NCBI GenBank assembly: GCA_023386585.1
Contig: JAEWJM010000029.1
Location: 1-64,000 of the forward strand
Source: Bacteroidota bacterium
GTDB taxonomy: Bacteria > Bacteroidota > Bacteroidia > Flavobacteriales > Flavobacteriaceae
Direction of reading: 5' to 3'
Length of the DNA stretch: 64,000 nt
The translations under genes and the position numbers were made by a program. Under the pieces are notes generated by a model. The model ran no database searches. It was not told the origin of the DNA and worked only from the letters and a program-made list of their open reading frames with translations. Shown here in pieces: positions 50,689 through 59,418 of the stretch. Numbering within the stretch: the stretch's first letter is position 1; the number at the start of each line of letters is the position of its first letter.

Positions 50689-51774
50689 ATGGATTTCAAG
50701 GACCAGATAAAATTGCTGGGCGAACGGTTTTCAAGGCTTAAAGATCAGGTTCAAACCGAGGAGGCAACAAAGAACGCGTTTATTATGCCTTTCATTCGCG
50801 AGTTGGGATACGACGTTTTTAACCCCGCTGAAGTAACTCCGGAGCTCGTGGCCGATGTTGGCATAAAGCAGGGCGAGAAGATCGACTATGCGATTATGAA
50901 AGACGGCGAACCTGTGATTCTAATCGAATGCAAGCACCATGCGTCGCCGCTAAACGTTAATAATGCGTCACAGCTCTTTCGATATTTTCATACCACAAAA
51001 GCCAGATTTTCAATTTTAACCAACGGTTTGGAATATCGGTTTTATACTGATCTCGTCGAAAAAAACAAAATGGACGAAAAGCCATTTTTCTCATTCAATA
51101 TTACAGAGATTAAGGATAACCAGATCGAAGAGCTTAAGAAGTTTCACAAGGCATATTATGATTTTCAAAATATCCTTAACACGGCAACCGACCTGAAGTT
51201 CACACACGAATTGAAAAAACTCATAGAAAGTGAATTTAATGATCCGGGAGCCGAATTCGTAAAGCATTTTACAAGGCAGGTATATCCTGGGCCTGTGACT
51301 GCAAAGGTGCTGGAGCAATTTACGAACCTCGTTAAAAAATCGTTGCAGCAATATATCAGTGACATTATCACCGAACGATTAAAATCGGCGTTAACAAAAG
51401 AAGATGCTGTGGTAAAAGAGCAGGACGTGGTGCTGTCGGAGAATTCAAAAGTGCCGGCTTCGACTGTCGAAACTACTCCCGAAGAACTGGAGGCGTTTAT
51501 AATAGTTAAAAGTATCTTACGGCAAAAAGTAAAAGCAAGCCGTATTGTGTACCGCGATGCGCAAACCTATTTTGCGATATTGCTCGACGACAACAACCGA
51601 AAAACGTTATGCAGGCTTTATCTGAACGGGACGAAAAATCATTTGGTTGTATTGGATGATCAGCGTAAGGAAATCAGGTATGAATTGAACAGCCTTGATG
51701 ATATTTTTACCTATTCCGATGTTCTCATGAAAGCTTTGGCAGGATATGAAAAGTCACCGATCGCGACAAGCTAA
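50689..51774 (+). CDS. Stand-alone HsdR N-terminal-type restriction endonuclease domain protein
   Basis: 361 residues from ATG 50689 (MDFKDQIKLLGERF); an in-frame ATG at 50677 overlaps the previous stop. The PD-(D/E)XK core is visible as EEATKNAFIMPFIRELGYDV, KIDYAIMKDGEPVILIECKHH (D..ExK) and LFRYFHTTKARFSILTNGLEYRFYTDL. A helical region follows, and a C-terminal domain about residues 260-361 (VYRDAQTYFAILLDDNNRKT). No motor or methylase genes accompany it. Solitary proteins of this type are common in bacteria; their targets are unknown. Co-expressed with the small cysteine protein. Confidence 0.85.
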   Translation: MDFKDQIKLLGERFSRLKDQVQTEEATKNAFIMPFIRELGYDVFNPAEVTPELVADVGIKQGEKIDYAIMKDGEPVILIECKHHASPLNVNNASQLFRYFHTTKARFSILTNGLEYRFYTDLVEKNKMDEKPFFSFNITEIKDNQIEELKKFHKAYYDFQNILNTATDLKFTHELKKLIESEFNDPGAEFVKHFTRQVYPGPVTAKVLEQFTNLVKKSLQQYISDIITERLKSALTKEDAVVKEQDVVLSENSKVPASTVETTPEELEAFIIVKSILRQKVKASRIVYRDAQTYFAILLDDNNRKTLCRLYLNGTKNHLVVLDDQRKEIRYELNSLDDIFTYSDVLMKALAGYEKSPIATS

Positions 51775-51784
51775 CTTATTTTAA

Positions 51785-52015
51785 ATGGGATTTCGTTTTT
51801 ACAAGAGGATTAACCTCGGCGGCGGGTTTGGATTAAACCTCAGCAAGTCGGGAATTTCGCCAAGCTTCCGCACAAAATTGGGATCGATAAACCCGAAAGG
51901 ATTCTCCGTGCTTAGTGGAATACCCGGCGCATCGTACCGCGGATCCATTGGTAAGGGTTCCGGATGCGTTGTGGTGATGTTTATATTTTTATCGATATTT
52001 TACTTGTTTTCTTGA
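51785..52015 (+). CDS. DUF4236 protein
   Basis: 76 residues. MGFRFYKRINLGGGFGLNLSKSGISPSFRTKLGSINPKG is the characteristic DUF4236 N-terminal pattern (GxxRxxKxxxLxxGxxxNxSKSGxSxSxG), ending in one membrane helix (GCVVVMFIFLSIFYLFS). Function unknown. It starts 10 bp after the HsdR-like gene and is likely in the same transcript. Confidence 0.8.
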   Translation: MGFRFYKRINLGGGFGLNLSKSGISPSFRTKLGSINPKGFSVLSGIPGASYRGSIGKGSGCVVVMFIFLSIFYLFS

Positions 52016-52410
52016 TAAAAACCGAGCTTGCGAGTTTAAGCGACTCCGATTTTTAAATAATAAAAGGAGCTAAAAGAAACGAAAAATCAATTCTGCATAC
52101 CTTCCGCTTGAAAGCTACGGCAGGATTTCTCCATCGCGACCCAAGCAACTCGCCAAGGCTGGTCAAAAAAAAAGGACTGACTAAAGTAAGTATACCTGAC
52201 AGCCACTGGCTGGCCTCTTTTTAATTTCAAACGTGGATCGCTCTCTCTGGCCCGGCCCTCAAATCCTTCCTTGTTTTTTGACGCAAAATATCTGATGACG
52301 AGCGGCCACCGCCATAGACATGTTTACTACAGGAACCATCGAAAGATGAAATATTGTCTGTGGATTCAAACAAAAACCTGAAACCTCAAACCTCAAACCT
52401 GAAACCTTCC
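52016..52410 (-). repeat. Composite intergenic repeat (modules D, B, C with an F-like edge)
   Basis: Heptanucleotide units AACCTGA, AACCTCA, AACCTCA, AACCTGA, AACCTTC at 52375-52409, module D near 52315-52374 (plus), module B near 52320-52225 and module C near 52160-52085 (minus), and an F-like hairpin near 52020-52075. It fills the gap between the DUF4236 gene and the next gene. Confidence 0.75.
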
Positions 52411-52456
52411 TCAACTAATATTCAACAAGATGAATTTCATACTTTTTTAATTTTCG

Positions 52457-52464
52457 TAACTTTA
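52457..52464 (+). promoter_or_regulatory. -7 promoter-like box
   Basis: TAACTTTA overlaps the ATG at 52464, favouring the in-frame ATG at 52479 as the real start. Confidence 0.4.
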
Positions 52465-52478
52465 TGAAAACGAATAAC

Positions 52479-52943
52479 ATGAAAATTTTAATCATTTGTC
52501 TTATTTTTTTAGGCACCGCGGTAAGTGCCCAAAACTATCATGGGCAAAAACCCGAAAAAAACATACCTACAGTGGTATCCGCAGCATTCGATAAAAGATT
52601 TCCGCACGGTGATCCAATTTGGTTTTCCGATTATGAGAACAGGTATAATCAAAAATTGGTTTACGAAGGCAGGTTCCTATTCGACAACAGGTATTCTACC
52701 GCCGTCTATGATAAAGAAGGCAACCTGCTTGCATTTGCCGCTCAAGTCGAAAGAAATGAGATTCCTCAGAAAGCCTTAAAGTATATGACCGAAAATTTTC
52801 CAACCTTTCCAATAGTCGATTCAATTCTGGTAACAACTCATGATGATGAAGTAACTTATGAATTGGGAATTGTAGTAGACGGTGAATATATCGTTAAGGT
52901 TTTTTCCAAAGAAGGCGACTATATAAAGAGTACGCGGGCGTGA
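52479..52943 (+). CDS. Periplasmic PepSY-like protein
   Basis: 154 residues from ATG 52479. Signal peptide MKILIICLIFLGTAVSAQN. Two repeats of a PepSY/BLIP-like fold are suggested by VVSAAFDKRFPHGDPIWFSDYEN ... LVYEGRFLFDNRYSTAVYDKEGNLLA and KALKYMTENFPTFPIVDSILVTTHDDEVTYELGIVVDGEYIVKVFSKEGDYIKS (as spans). Family members are periplasmic proteins of unknown role in Bacteroidota. Single gene flanked by repeats and a convergent hydrolase. Confidence 0.72.
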   Translation: MKILIICLIFLGTAVSAQNYHGQKPEKNIPTVVSAAFDKRFPHGDPIWFSDYENRYNQKLVYEGRFLFDNRYSTAVYDKEGNLLAFAAQVERNEIPQKALKYMTENFPTFPIVDSILVTTHDDEVTYELGIVVDGEYIVKVFSKEGDYIKSTRA

Positions 52944-52991
52944 ACATGCCTGGAAAACATAAGGGCATACTTATAGATACGGCGCCCATTG

Positions 52992-54004
52992 CTACTTTTT
53001 AAGAAAATCCTGTAAAGGCCCTATAAATCGATCGAACACTTCAATGTGAGGCATATGTCCGACGTTGTCCAACTCTATGAGTTGCGAGTTAGGTATTTTT
53101 TTTTGCGTTTCCTTCCCGAGTAGCTGATACAATCCCATTTTATCCCTGACCGATTTATCTTTTACGTCGGCTTTCCCAATAGCCGTGCGATCCCTGGTAC
53201 CAATGATCAGCAAAGTCGGTACTTGTATATTTTGAAATTCATATAAAACGGGTTGTGTAAAAATCATGTCAGATGTCTGCGCATTATTCATTGCGACGAT
53301 CGGATAATCGGGATTTTTGACCCAACCTGTGAGTAAATAAACCCATTCCTCATACTGCGGTTTCCATTTGTTGTCGTAATAGGACTCCAATTGGTACTTC
53401 TTTGCCGAATCATAGGTTGTGTTCAGTTCTTTCTGATAGTTGCTGTCGATTGAATTATACGGAGCGACAAGTTTCCAGTCTTCCAATCCGATCGGATTTT
53501 CCAAAACTAACTTCGCTACGAGCTCAGGGTACATCAGGGTAAAACGAACGGCGAGCATGCCTCCCATCGAATGTCCGAGCAGGTAAACTTTTTGCACACC
53601 CAGTTTCTCCAAAACGGCTTTGGTATTTTGCGCCAGCTGCTGAAAAGTGAACTGATAGCCTACCGGTTTCGATGATTTCCCAAACCCAATCTGATCGGGG
53701 ACGATAACCCGATAACCACTCTTTGTTAACGCTTGTATGGTTGTCTTCCAATAGGCACCATTAAAGTTTTTGCCGTGCAAAAGCATTACGGTTTTTCCAT
53801 TCGGTTTTTCCGATGAACATCCATATAGGCCATTTTCAGATCCTGGTTCTGGCTCTTCAAATCCAGAAAAGAAACTTCATAAGGATATTCGTAATTGGTG
53901 AGCATAATATTTAAAACAGGCCTTTGCTGCGAGTGGCAAACGCTGAATACACACAAAAGAAAAATTGAAAATGCTGTCGCTCTCATGTCTTTATTAATTT
54001 TCAT
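52992..54004 (-). pseudogene. Alpha/beta hydrolase interrupted by a frameshift
   Basis: The N-terminal frame (from an ATG near 54004: MKINKDMRATAFSIFLLCVF, signal peptide ending CHSQ, then LDLKSQNQDLKMAYMDV) stops at 53786. The hydrolase body continues in another frame with EKPNGKTVMLLHGKNFNGAYW, the elbow LGHSMGGMLAVRF, acid DRTAIGK and His VGHMPHIEVF, to 52992. One base inserted or removed near 53810 joins them into a ~335-residue exported hydrolase. The body from ATG 53786 might still be made without a signal peptide. Assembly error is possible. Confidence 0.8.
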
Positions 54005-54258
54005 TAAGGTAGTTTCGTTTTCCTTGCGGCCCGGGTTAAATTGTAACATTACCACCGTCCCATCAGCGAACATCACTATCCAGTGTCATCCGACTCATAG
54101 ATTCTCAGACACAAAATTACAACATTCCAATGGCACGGCCTGTATGCAACGCTTGGCGACAGTTCCGACGTAGTTGAATTTAAGAAAATTGATTCGACGG
54201 ACAACTTTGCGCGACCGACCGATTAGCTTAGTCGTCCGCAGAAATACAATTGAGTTAG

Positions 54259-54837
54259 CTATTGTTTGATGAATTCTGCATCTGCTCTGATCATGACGTC
54301 ATTACTAATGTCGAACGGATCAACCGGACCTACATTAAAATCACTGCGGTTTATGATTCCCGTGATCTGAAAACCCGCTTTAATTTTTTTAGACATTGCG
54401 TCGTCATGCGTTCCGCGGTACCACAGGTCGAGAGTGACCGGTTTTGTAACGCCGTGTATAGTCAGGTTTCCAGTAATTTTAAAGCGATCCTTCATGCCCG
54501 TAGTATTAACGATGGATGTTGAATTGAACGTCATTTTAGGATATTTCGTAGCATCAAAGAAATTCGGGCTGCGCAAATCGTCATCCCTCATTTTAACCTC
54601 CGTATTGATTGAACCTACATCGGCCGACAACGAAAAGACGGCATCGCTGAAATCGGCTTTTGATGAAACGATGGTAATATCAAATTTTTGAAACAACCCA
54701 AAAATTGACGAAAAACCCTGATGTGTTACGGTAAATGTCAATTTGGAATGCATGGGATCGTCTTTCCACTTTGTCGTTTGGGCAAATGATGAATTTGCCG
54801 CAATAAGAATCGTTAAAAAACAGATGGCTTTTTTCAT
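54259..54837 (-). CDS. YceI family protein
   Basis: 192 residues from ATG 54837; signal peptide MKKAICFLTILIAANSSFAQ. A lipocalin-like YceI barrel with DDPMHSKLTFTVTHQGFSSIFGLFQKFDI, IKMRDDDLRSPNFFDATKYP-like block and ITGNLTIHGVTKPVTLDLWYRG. Members bind polyisoprenoids in the periplasm. The FMN-reductase gene starts about 40 bp upstream on the same strand, so they may share a transcript. Confidence 0.9.
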   Translation of the reverse strand: MKKAICFLTILIAANSSFAQTTKWKDDPMHSKLTFTVTHQGFSSIFGLFQKFDITIVSSKADFSDAVFSLSADVGSINTEVKMRDDDLRSPNFFDATKYPKMTFNSTSIVNTTGMKDRFKITGNLTIHGVTKPVTLDLWYRGTHDDAMSKKIKAGFQITGIINRSDFNVGPVDPFDISNDVMIRADAEFIKQ

Positions 54838-54877
54838 TTCGGGTATTATTAGGTTACTTATCGTATAAAAACTTCTT

Positions 54878-55540
54878 TTACTCCATCCGGTCTGTAGCCG
54901 GATTAGTTTTTTCACCGAGAAATTCTATCCACGCCTTTTTTATCAATGGATAATGTTTGTGCGCTTCCACCAGCTGCATGAAAGAAACAAGATTCGTTTC
55001 AAACCGCTTGGCCAAACTTTCATCGGCGATGGCGCCTTCCGGCGTGAATCCATTATGTGCGGATGCCAGCGAAAACATGCCCGAATAGACATCAGTTCCC
55101 AACTTGACCAAAGGCGTTCTGAGCGACCAGAGACCGTGATTGCCACCGCCCATAGACGGAGAGGCCGACATCAGCAAAGCATGCCGCTCATTGAATGGCT
55201 GTGGTCGGAAACGGGATACCCAATCGATGGAATTCTTAAGCGTGCCGGGCATCGACCCGTTATATTCGGGTGATGCGATGATAAAAGCGTCGTTAGCGAG
55301 GATGCGCTTTCTGAATTCGATTGCACCTTCGGGATGAAAATCATTTACTTCCAAATCCTGATTGAATGTGGGACACTCGAAGTCGGCGAAATTTGCGTAA
55401 TCTGCCTTACCGCCGTTTCTTTCGATTACGGCCACTGCCTGTTTTGCCAGGTTCGTGTTTAAAGAGTCTTTTCTTAGCGAGGCTGAAAAAACAAGAATCC
55501 GGACGGGTTCCTGCTTGCAATTTTGTTGATCCTGATCCAT
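54878..55540 (-). CDS. NADPH-dependent FMN reductase family protein
   Basis: 220 residues from ATG 55540 (MDQDQQNCKQEPVRILVFSA). A flavodoxin-like fold with FMN phosphate loop FSASLRKDSLNTNLAK, SPEYNGSMPGTLKNSIDWVSR and SASPSMGGGNHGLWSLR. Reduces quinones, azo dyes or chromate in studied relatives; natural substrate unknown. Alternative starts exist at 55594 and 55642. Confidence 0.87.
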   Translation of the reverse strand: MDQDQQNCKQEPVRILVFSASLRKDSLNTNLAKQAVAVIERNGGKADYANFADFECPTFNQDLEVNDFHPEGAIEFRKRILANDAFIIASPEYNGSMPGTLKNSIDWVSRFRPQPFNERHALLMSASPSMGGGNHGLWSLRTPLVKLGTDVYSGMFSLASAHNGFTPEGAIADESLAKRFETNLVSFMQLVEAHKHYPLIKKAWIEFLGEKTNPATDRME

Positions 55541-55772
55541 TGGTTTTAATTTTATGTTATTGGGCCAAACTTTTTGGAAACCTTGATGCTTCATTGGTAT
55601 CAACTTCAATGATTTGAAACGGTTGAACCCGCTTTGCGCCAATTACCACATTAAAGATAACACTTTGATTATCAATTTACTGACAGTTACCTTAAATTGC
55701 CTTCCATTTGTGAAAGCCGTAGAAATCGTGCGCCAATTTTGAGGGGGTTCCAGCGTGCATTTGATTTTACGT

Positions 55773-56408
55773 TTAGTCTGATTCTTCCGCTTCCGAATAC
55801 ACCGGAAGGTTCCAATGGTACCGCAGTGCCAACAGCCGAAGTACGAAACAAATAACAAACGCAATGATCGAAACCCATTCGTCGGAAATCCACTTCAGAT
55901 AATTGCCCCATACCATGATTATGGCGCCAAGCAATGCGGCGGAAGCATAGATTTCCTTTTCCAAAATAACGGGAACGCGGTTCAATAAAATGTCGCGCAG
56001 AACGCCGCCACCAACCGCGGTAGTAATACCCAGGAGCACGGCAACTTCGGCATTGTGGCCATAAGCCAGACTTTTTTGCGCGCCGGTGACTGCGAATAAT
56101 GACAATCCGACAGCGTCGAAAAAAAGAACGGGATGACTCAAGCGCTTCACAAATGGGTACAAGGCAATGGTAACAGTACTGGCAATAATCGCAGAAATCA
56201 AATAATACCAATTCGTCAATCCCGCGGGAGGAATTGCCCCAATGCATAAATCGCGGATGATTCCTCCGCCACAGGCAACGGTAAACGCAATCGCAACTAT
56301 CCCGAACAAATCCAGGCCGCGTTGTTTTGCTGCCACTGCGCCGCTTATCGCGAAAACAAAGGTGCCGGCGAGATCTAATAAGTAATAAAGGGTATGCAGG
56401 TTTTCCAT
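55773..56408 (-). CDS. Trimeric intracellular cation channel (TRIC/UPF0126) family protein
   Basis: 211 residues from ATG 56408. Two homologous halves of three helices each: DLAGTFVFAISGAVAAKQRGLDLFG with VACGGGIIRDLCIG, and DAVGLSLFAVTGAQKSLAYG with TAVGGGVLRDILL. The paired GGGxxRD motifs define the family; bacterial members form trimeric cation channels. It lies 10 bp downstream of the M20 peptidase gene on the same strand. Confidence 0.9.
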   Translation of the reverse strand: MENLHTLYYLLDLAGTFVFAISGAVAAKQRGLDLFGIVAIAFTVACGGGIIRDLCIGAIPPAGLTNWYYLISAIIASTVTIALYPFVKRLSHPVLFFDAVGLSLFAVTGAQKSLAYGHNAEVAVLLGITTAVGGGVLRDILLNRVPVILEKEIYASAALLGAIIMVWGNYLKWISDEWVSIIAFVICFVLRLLALRYHWNLPVYSEAEESD

Positions 56409-56418
56409 CGAAGTCGGC

Positions 56419-57684
56419 CTAAACCAGCCAGGCAAGCGCGGCGGTCACCATTGCCTGTAAGCCTGTTTTTAATGTCGGATGAATGACCGGTGCAAATTTT
56501 GGCGAATGATTACTCGGAATGCTGTTTATTTTGTTCGCGTTTTTGGCTTCCGTATATATTTTGGGATCGGTACCTCCCACGAACCAAAACACATAAGGGA
56601 CATGCCAATTTCTACCAAAAACACTAAAGTCTTCACTGGCCGAAGCAGGCTGTGTTTCATACGATCTATTTCCGAATTGGGCATGGAAAGTTTCAGCGAC
56701 CTTAGCGGTTGCCTCAGCGTCGTTATCTGTTATCGGATAGCTGTCCAATGTTGTAAATTCAGGATCGCGAGGTGCGTTGGATGCAGCACACTCGGCACAA
56801 CATATCCGCGTAATGGCCTGCAGGATATGATCGCGTGTGCCGTCATTAAAGGTCCTGATATTCAATTTTAAAGTCGCATCGTCGGGAATGATATTTTCTT
56901 TGGTACCCGCCTGTAAAGCCCCTATGGTCAACACCGCGTTTTCAATGGGTGCCACTTCTCGTGAAATTATTGTCTGCAGCCGCATCGTAGTCGCCGCGGC
57001 CATAATTACAGGATCTATTGAAGTCTGAGGTTGGGAACCGTGTGCGCCCCTGCCGAATAATTTGACTTTAAGACTATTGCCGGCAGCGAGAATGGCGCCG
57101 CTTCGGTAGCAGACGGTTCCGGATTCACCCACCATCACATGCTGTCCCAGTATGATGTCAGGTTTTGGAAAACGATCCATCATCCCATCATCAATCATGC
57201 TTTGTGCGCCGCGCCCTACTTCTTCTCCGGGTTGAAAGACCACCAATAAAGTGCCTTTCCATAGGTCTTTGTTTTCTGAAAATAATCTGGCAACGCCCAT
57301 CAGCCATGTTACGTGCAGATCGTGGCCGCATACATGCGATACACCGACTTCGATACCGTCTTCGTCCCTTGCAATTCTTGTGCTGGCGTAGGGCAACCCT
57401 GTTGCCTCGGTAACGGGAAGCGCGTCCATATCTGCCCTGAGCATTACTGTCGGGCCGCTGCCATTTACCATTACACCTACTACTCCGGTAAGCCCGACAC
57501 CTGTCGTAACCTCATACCTGTATTTTGACAAATAATCAGCAGCAATTTTGGAGGTTCTAGATTCCTGCATTGAAAGTTCCGGATTTCTATGAATATCCAT
57601 GTATATTTCCTCCAGTTCCGGCAGGAGTTGATCAATAAAACTGTCGATTTTACTGATGACAGATGTGATTTGATTCGTGTCCAT
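56419..57684 (-). CDS. M20 family amidohydrolase/peptidase
   Basis: 421 residues from ATG 57684 (MDTNQITSVISKIDSFIDQL). Metal-site motifs MLRADMDALPVTE, VCGHDLHVTWLMG, FQPGEEVGRGAQSM and a late His in PSNHSPKF; a dimerisation insert follows. Similar to N-acyl amino acid and hippurate hydrolases. There is no obvious signal peptide with this start, although a longer frame exists. Probably co-transcribed with the TRIC gene. Confidence 0.88.
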   Translation of the reverse strand: MDTNQITSVISKIDSFIDQLLPELEEIYMDIHRNPELSMQESRTSKIAADYLSKYRYEVTTGVGLTGVVGVMVNGSGPTVMLRADMDALPVTEATGLPYASTRIARDEDGIEVGVSHVCGHDLHVTWLMGVARLFSENKDLWKGTLLVVFQPGEEVGRGAQSMIDDGMMDRFPKPDIILGQHVMVGESGTVCYRSGAILAAGNSLKVKLFGRGAHGSQPQTSIDPVIMAAATTMRLQTIISREVAPIENAVLTIGALQAGTKENIIPDDATLKLNIRTFNDGTRDHILQAITRICCAECAASNAPRDPEFTTLDSYPITDNDAEATAKVAETFHAQFGNRSYETQPASASEDFSVFGRNWHVPYVFWFVGGTDPKIYTEAKNANKINSIPSNHSPKFAPVIHPTLKTGLQAMVTAALAWLV

Positions 57685-57879
57685 AATTCTTTTAATAAAT
57701 TGTTTTAAATCATTCCCTGCATTAAACTCCTTACCTCGATTTACAAAATGAGTCCATGCCACTAACCGTGAATTTTAGATTTAAATACGGGAACGGTCTT
57801 ATTTCTATGTTACCAGGAACATTAAAACTTAGAGCGGATTCATGTCATAAAATTTTCAGTTACTGAAAGTTACGAAAAA

Positions 57880-58500
57880 AAAGGTTTCAGGTGTGAAGTT
57901 TGAAATGATGGCCTGGCGACAGAACTTCGATTTGTCTGCTAACAAACCGACTTCAGGAGGTTCAGCGACTCCAATATCTAAATAAAACCGGAGCTAAAAG
58001 AAGCAAAAATAGCTTAGCGGCCTTTTTCCTCACTTGATTTTCTAAGCTTTGCCGCTATTACGCCAGCCAAGCCGCTCGCCCTGGCGGGCTCCACTTTTGC
58101 GGCTGCCTGTTTATCGGAAAACTTCATGATAATGGGTGTGCGGCTGCAGCTTGAAAATCTACTCGATGAAAAAGAATGCCGCGAGGACGGAAACGATGAT
58201 GTTTCGGTCTTTGAAGGAGCAAAGCTACCGCTTAGAAACAGCAACCTTCAACGCCGGTTGCAGCTTTGGCTTTGAGCCCTTAAACTTGCGCCATGAGCCT
58301 TGGGTCATGAGCTTATAGCCTACAGCCTAGAGCCATTGGCCTGAGGCGGTGGCGGCTTGCCATCATATATTTTGGGTGGAAAAAGGTTTCAGGTTTGAGG
58401 GACGTTACCGACGATGTCGATCCTTTGATAGTTCCGGTAACCCATAGTAGTAATTCATCTCTAACGGCGGTGGCGGCCTGCCATCGTATCAGAAACAAAA
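57880..58500 (+). repeat. Composite intergenic repeat (modules F-A-E, heptamers, inverted D)
   Basis: A short heptamer-like tract near 57885, module F near 57920-58000 (including the CTCC / GGAG hairpin), module A near 58005-58200, module E near 58217-58268, twelve 7-mers at 58269-58352 (GCTTTGA, GCCCTTA, AACTTGC, GCCATGA, GCCTTGG...), then module D inverted near 58465-58385. It lies between divergent genes. 57685-57879 and 58501-58591 show only AT-rich leader sequence. Confidence 0.78.
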
Positions 58501-58591
58501 ATTATACAGCATATTTTCTGATTTCGGATTTGGAAGCTTGTACAGTGAAATTCCCTTCAATATAGTTAAATTAGATGAAAAATATTCCATC

Positions 58592-59338
58592 ATGAAAGGA
58601 TGGTTTGCGCTGCTCCTGGTCTCATCGCTGCACGTCCATGCTCAGGTAGCCGTGGCCGACAGCATCCAATTGGAAAAACACCATGTTTTCAGCTACAAGC
58701 CATTGGTGGTGCCAACGGTTCTCATTGCGTATGGGGTCATCGGACTTAATAACGGGCAACTGCAAAAAATCAATGAGGGAATACGCGATGAAGTAGGTCA
58801 CCATATCGACCGCCAAATCAGGATTGATGATGTTACGATGTACGTTCCGGCGCTCTCAGTGTATGCACTCAATCTGGCCGGTGACCATGGCAGGCACAAC
58901 TTTGGTGAGTGCACAGTCATTTTTGCCACATTCTATCTGGTGTCATCCGGAGCCGTACATGCCCTTAAACTTATGACGCACGTACAGCGCCCTGATGGCA
59001 GTTCATTTGACTCATTTCCATCCGGACATACCACTTTGGCCTTTGCAGGCGCCGAGTTCCTTTACCAGGAATACAGGGACAAGTCGGTGTGGTACGGCGT
59101 CGCCGGATATGCGGTTGCCACGGGCACGGGCATTTTAAGAATGGTCAACAACCGGCATTGGCTCACCGACGTTGCGGCAGGAGCCGGGATCGGGATTTTG
59201 AGCACGAAGATGGCCTACTGGATCGCCCCAAAGATCAACCGCAGTCTGTTCGGAGAAAAGAAAAATAAAATGGGCGCCGTGATCGCGCCTTTTTACAGCG
59301 GAGAAGTAACGGGACTCCAAATAGGCTGGTTCTTTTGA
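58592..59338 (+). CDS. PAP2 family phosphatase
   Basis: 248 residues from ATG 58592; signal peptide KGWFALLLVSSLHVHAQ. Complete three-part PAP2 signature: KLMTHVQRP, DSFPSGHTTLAFAG and RMVNNRHWLTDVAAG. Membrane-associated phosphatase of lipid phosphates such as undecaprenyl or phosphatidyl glycerophosphate. The next gene is a second PAP2 protein 80 bp downstream, suggesting a duplicated pair. Confidence 0.88.
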   Translation: MKGWFALLLVSSLHVHAQVAVADSIQLEKHHVFSYKPLVVPTVLIAYGVIGLNNGQLQKINEGIRDEVGHHIDRQIRIDDVTMYVPALSVYALNLAGDHGRHNFGECTVIFATFYLVSSGAVHALKLMTHVQRPDGSSFDSFPSGHTTLAFAGAEFLYQEYRDKSVWYGVAGYAVATGTGILRMVNNRHWLTDVAAGAGIGILSTKMAYWIAPKINRSLFGEKKNKMGAVIAPFYSGEVTGLQIGWFF

Positions 59339-59418
59339 GAGAAATCTTATTGTTGTTCTGTATAACGTTTTCCGGAATCCAAGATATATCGTCTTAAAGT
59401 GATCAAAAGTGCCGCACT

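Noticed and set aside
50689..51774. Complete type I restriction-modification system
   Set aside because: Only an HsdR N-terminal-type nuclease domain is present; no HsdM, HsdS or translocase motor is encoded nearby.
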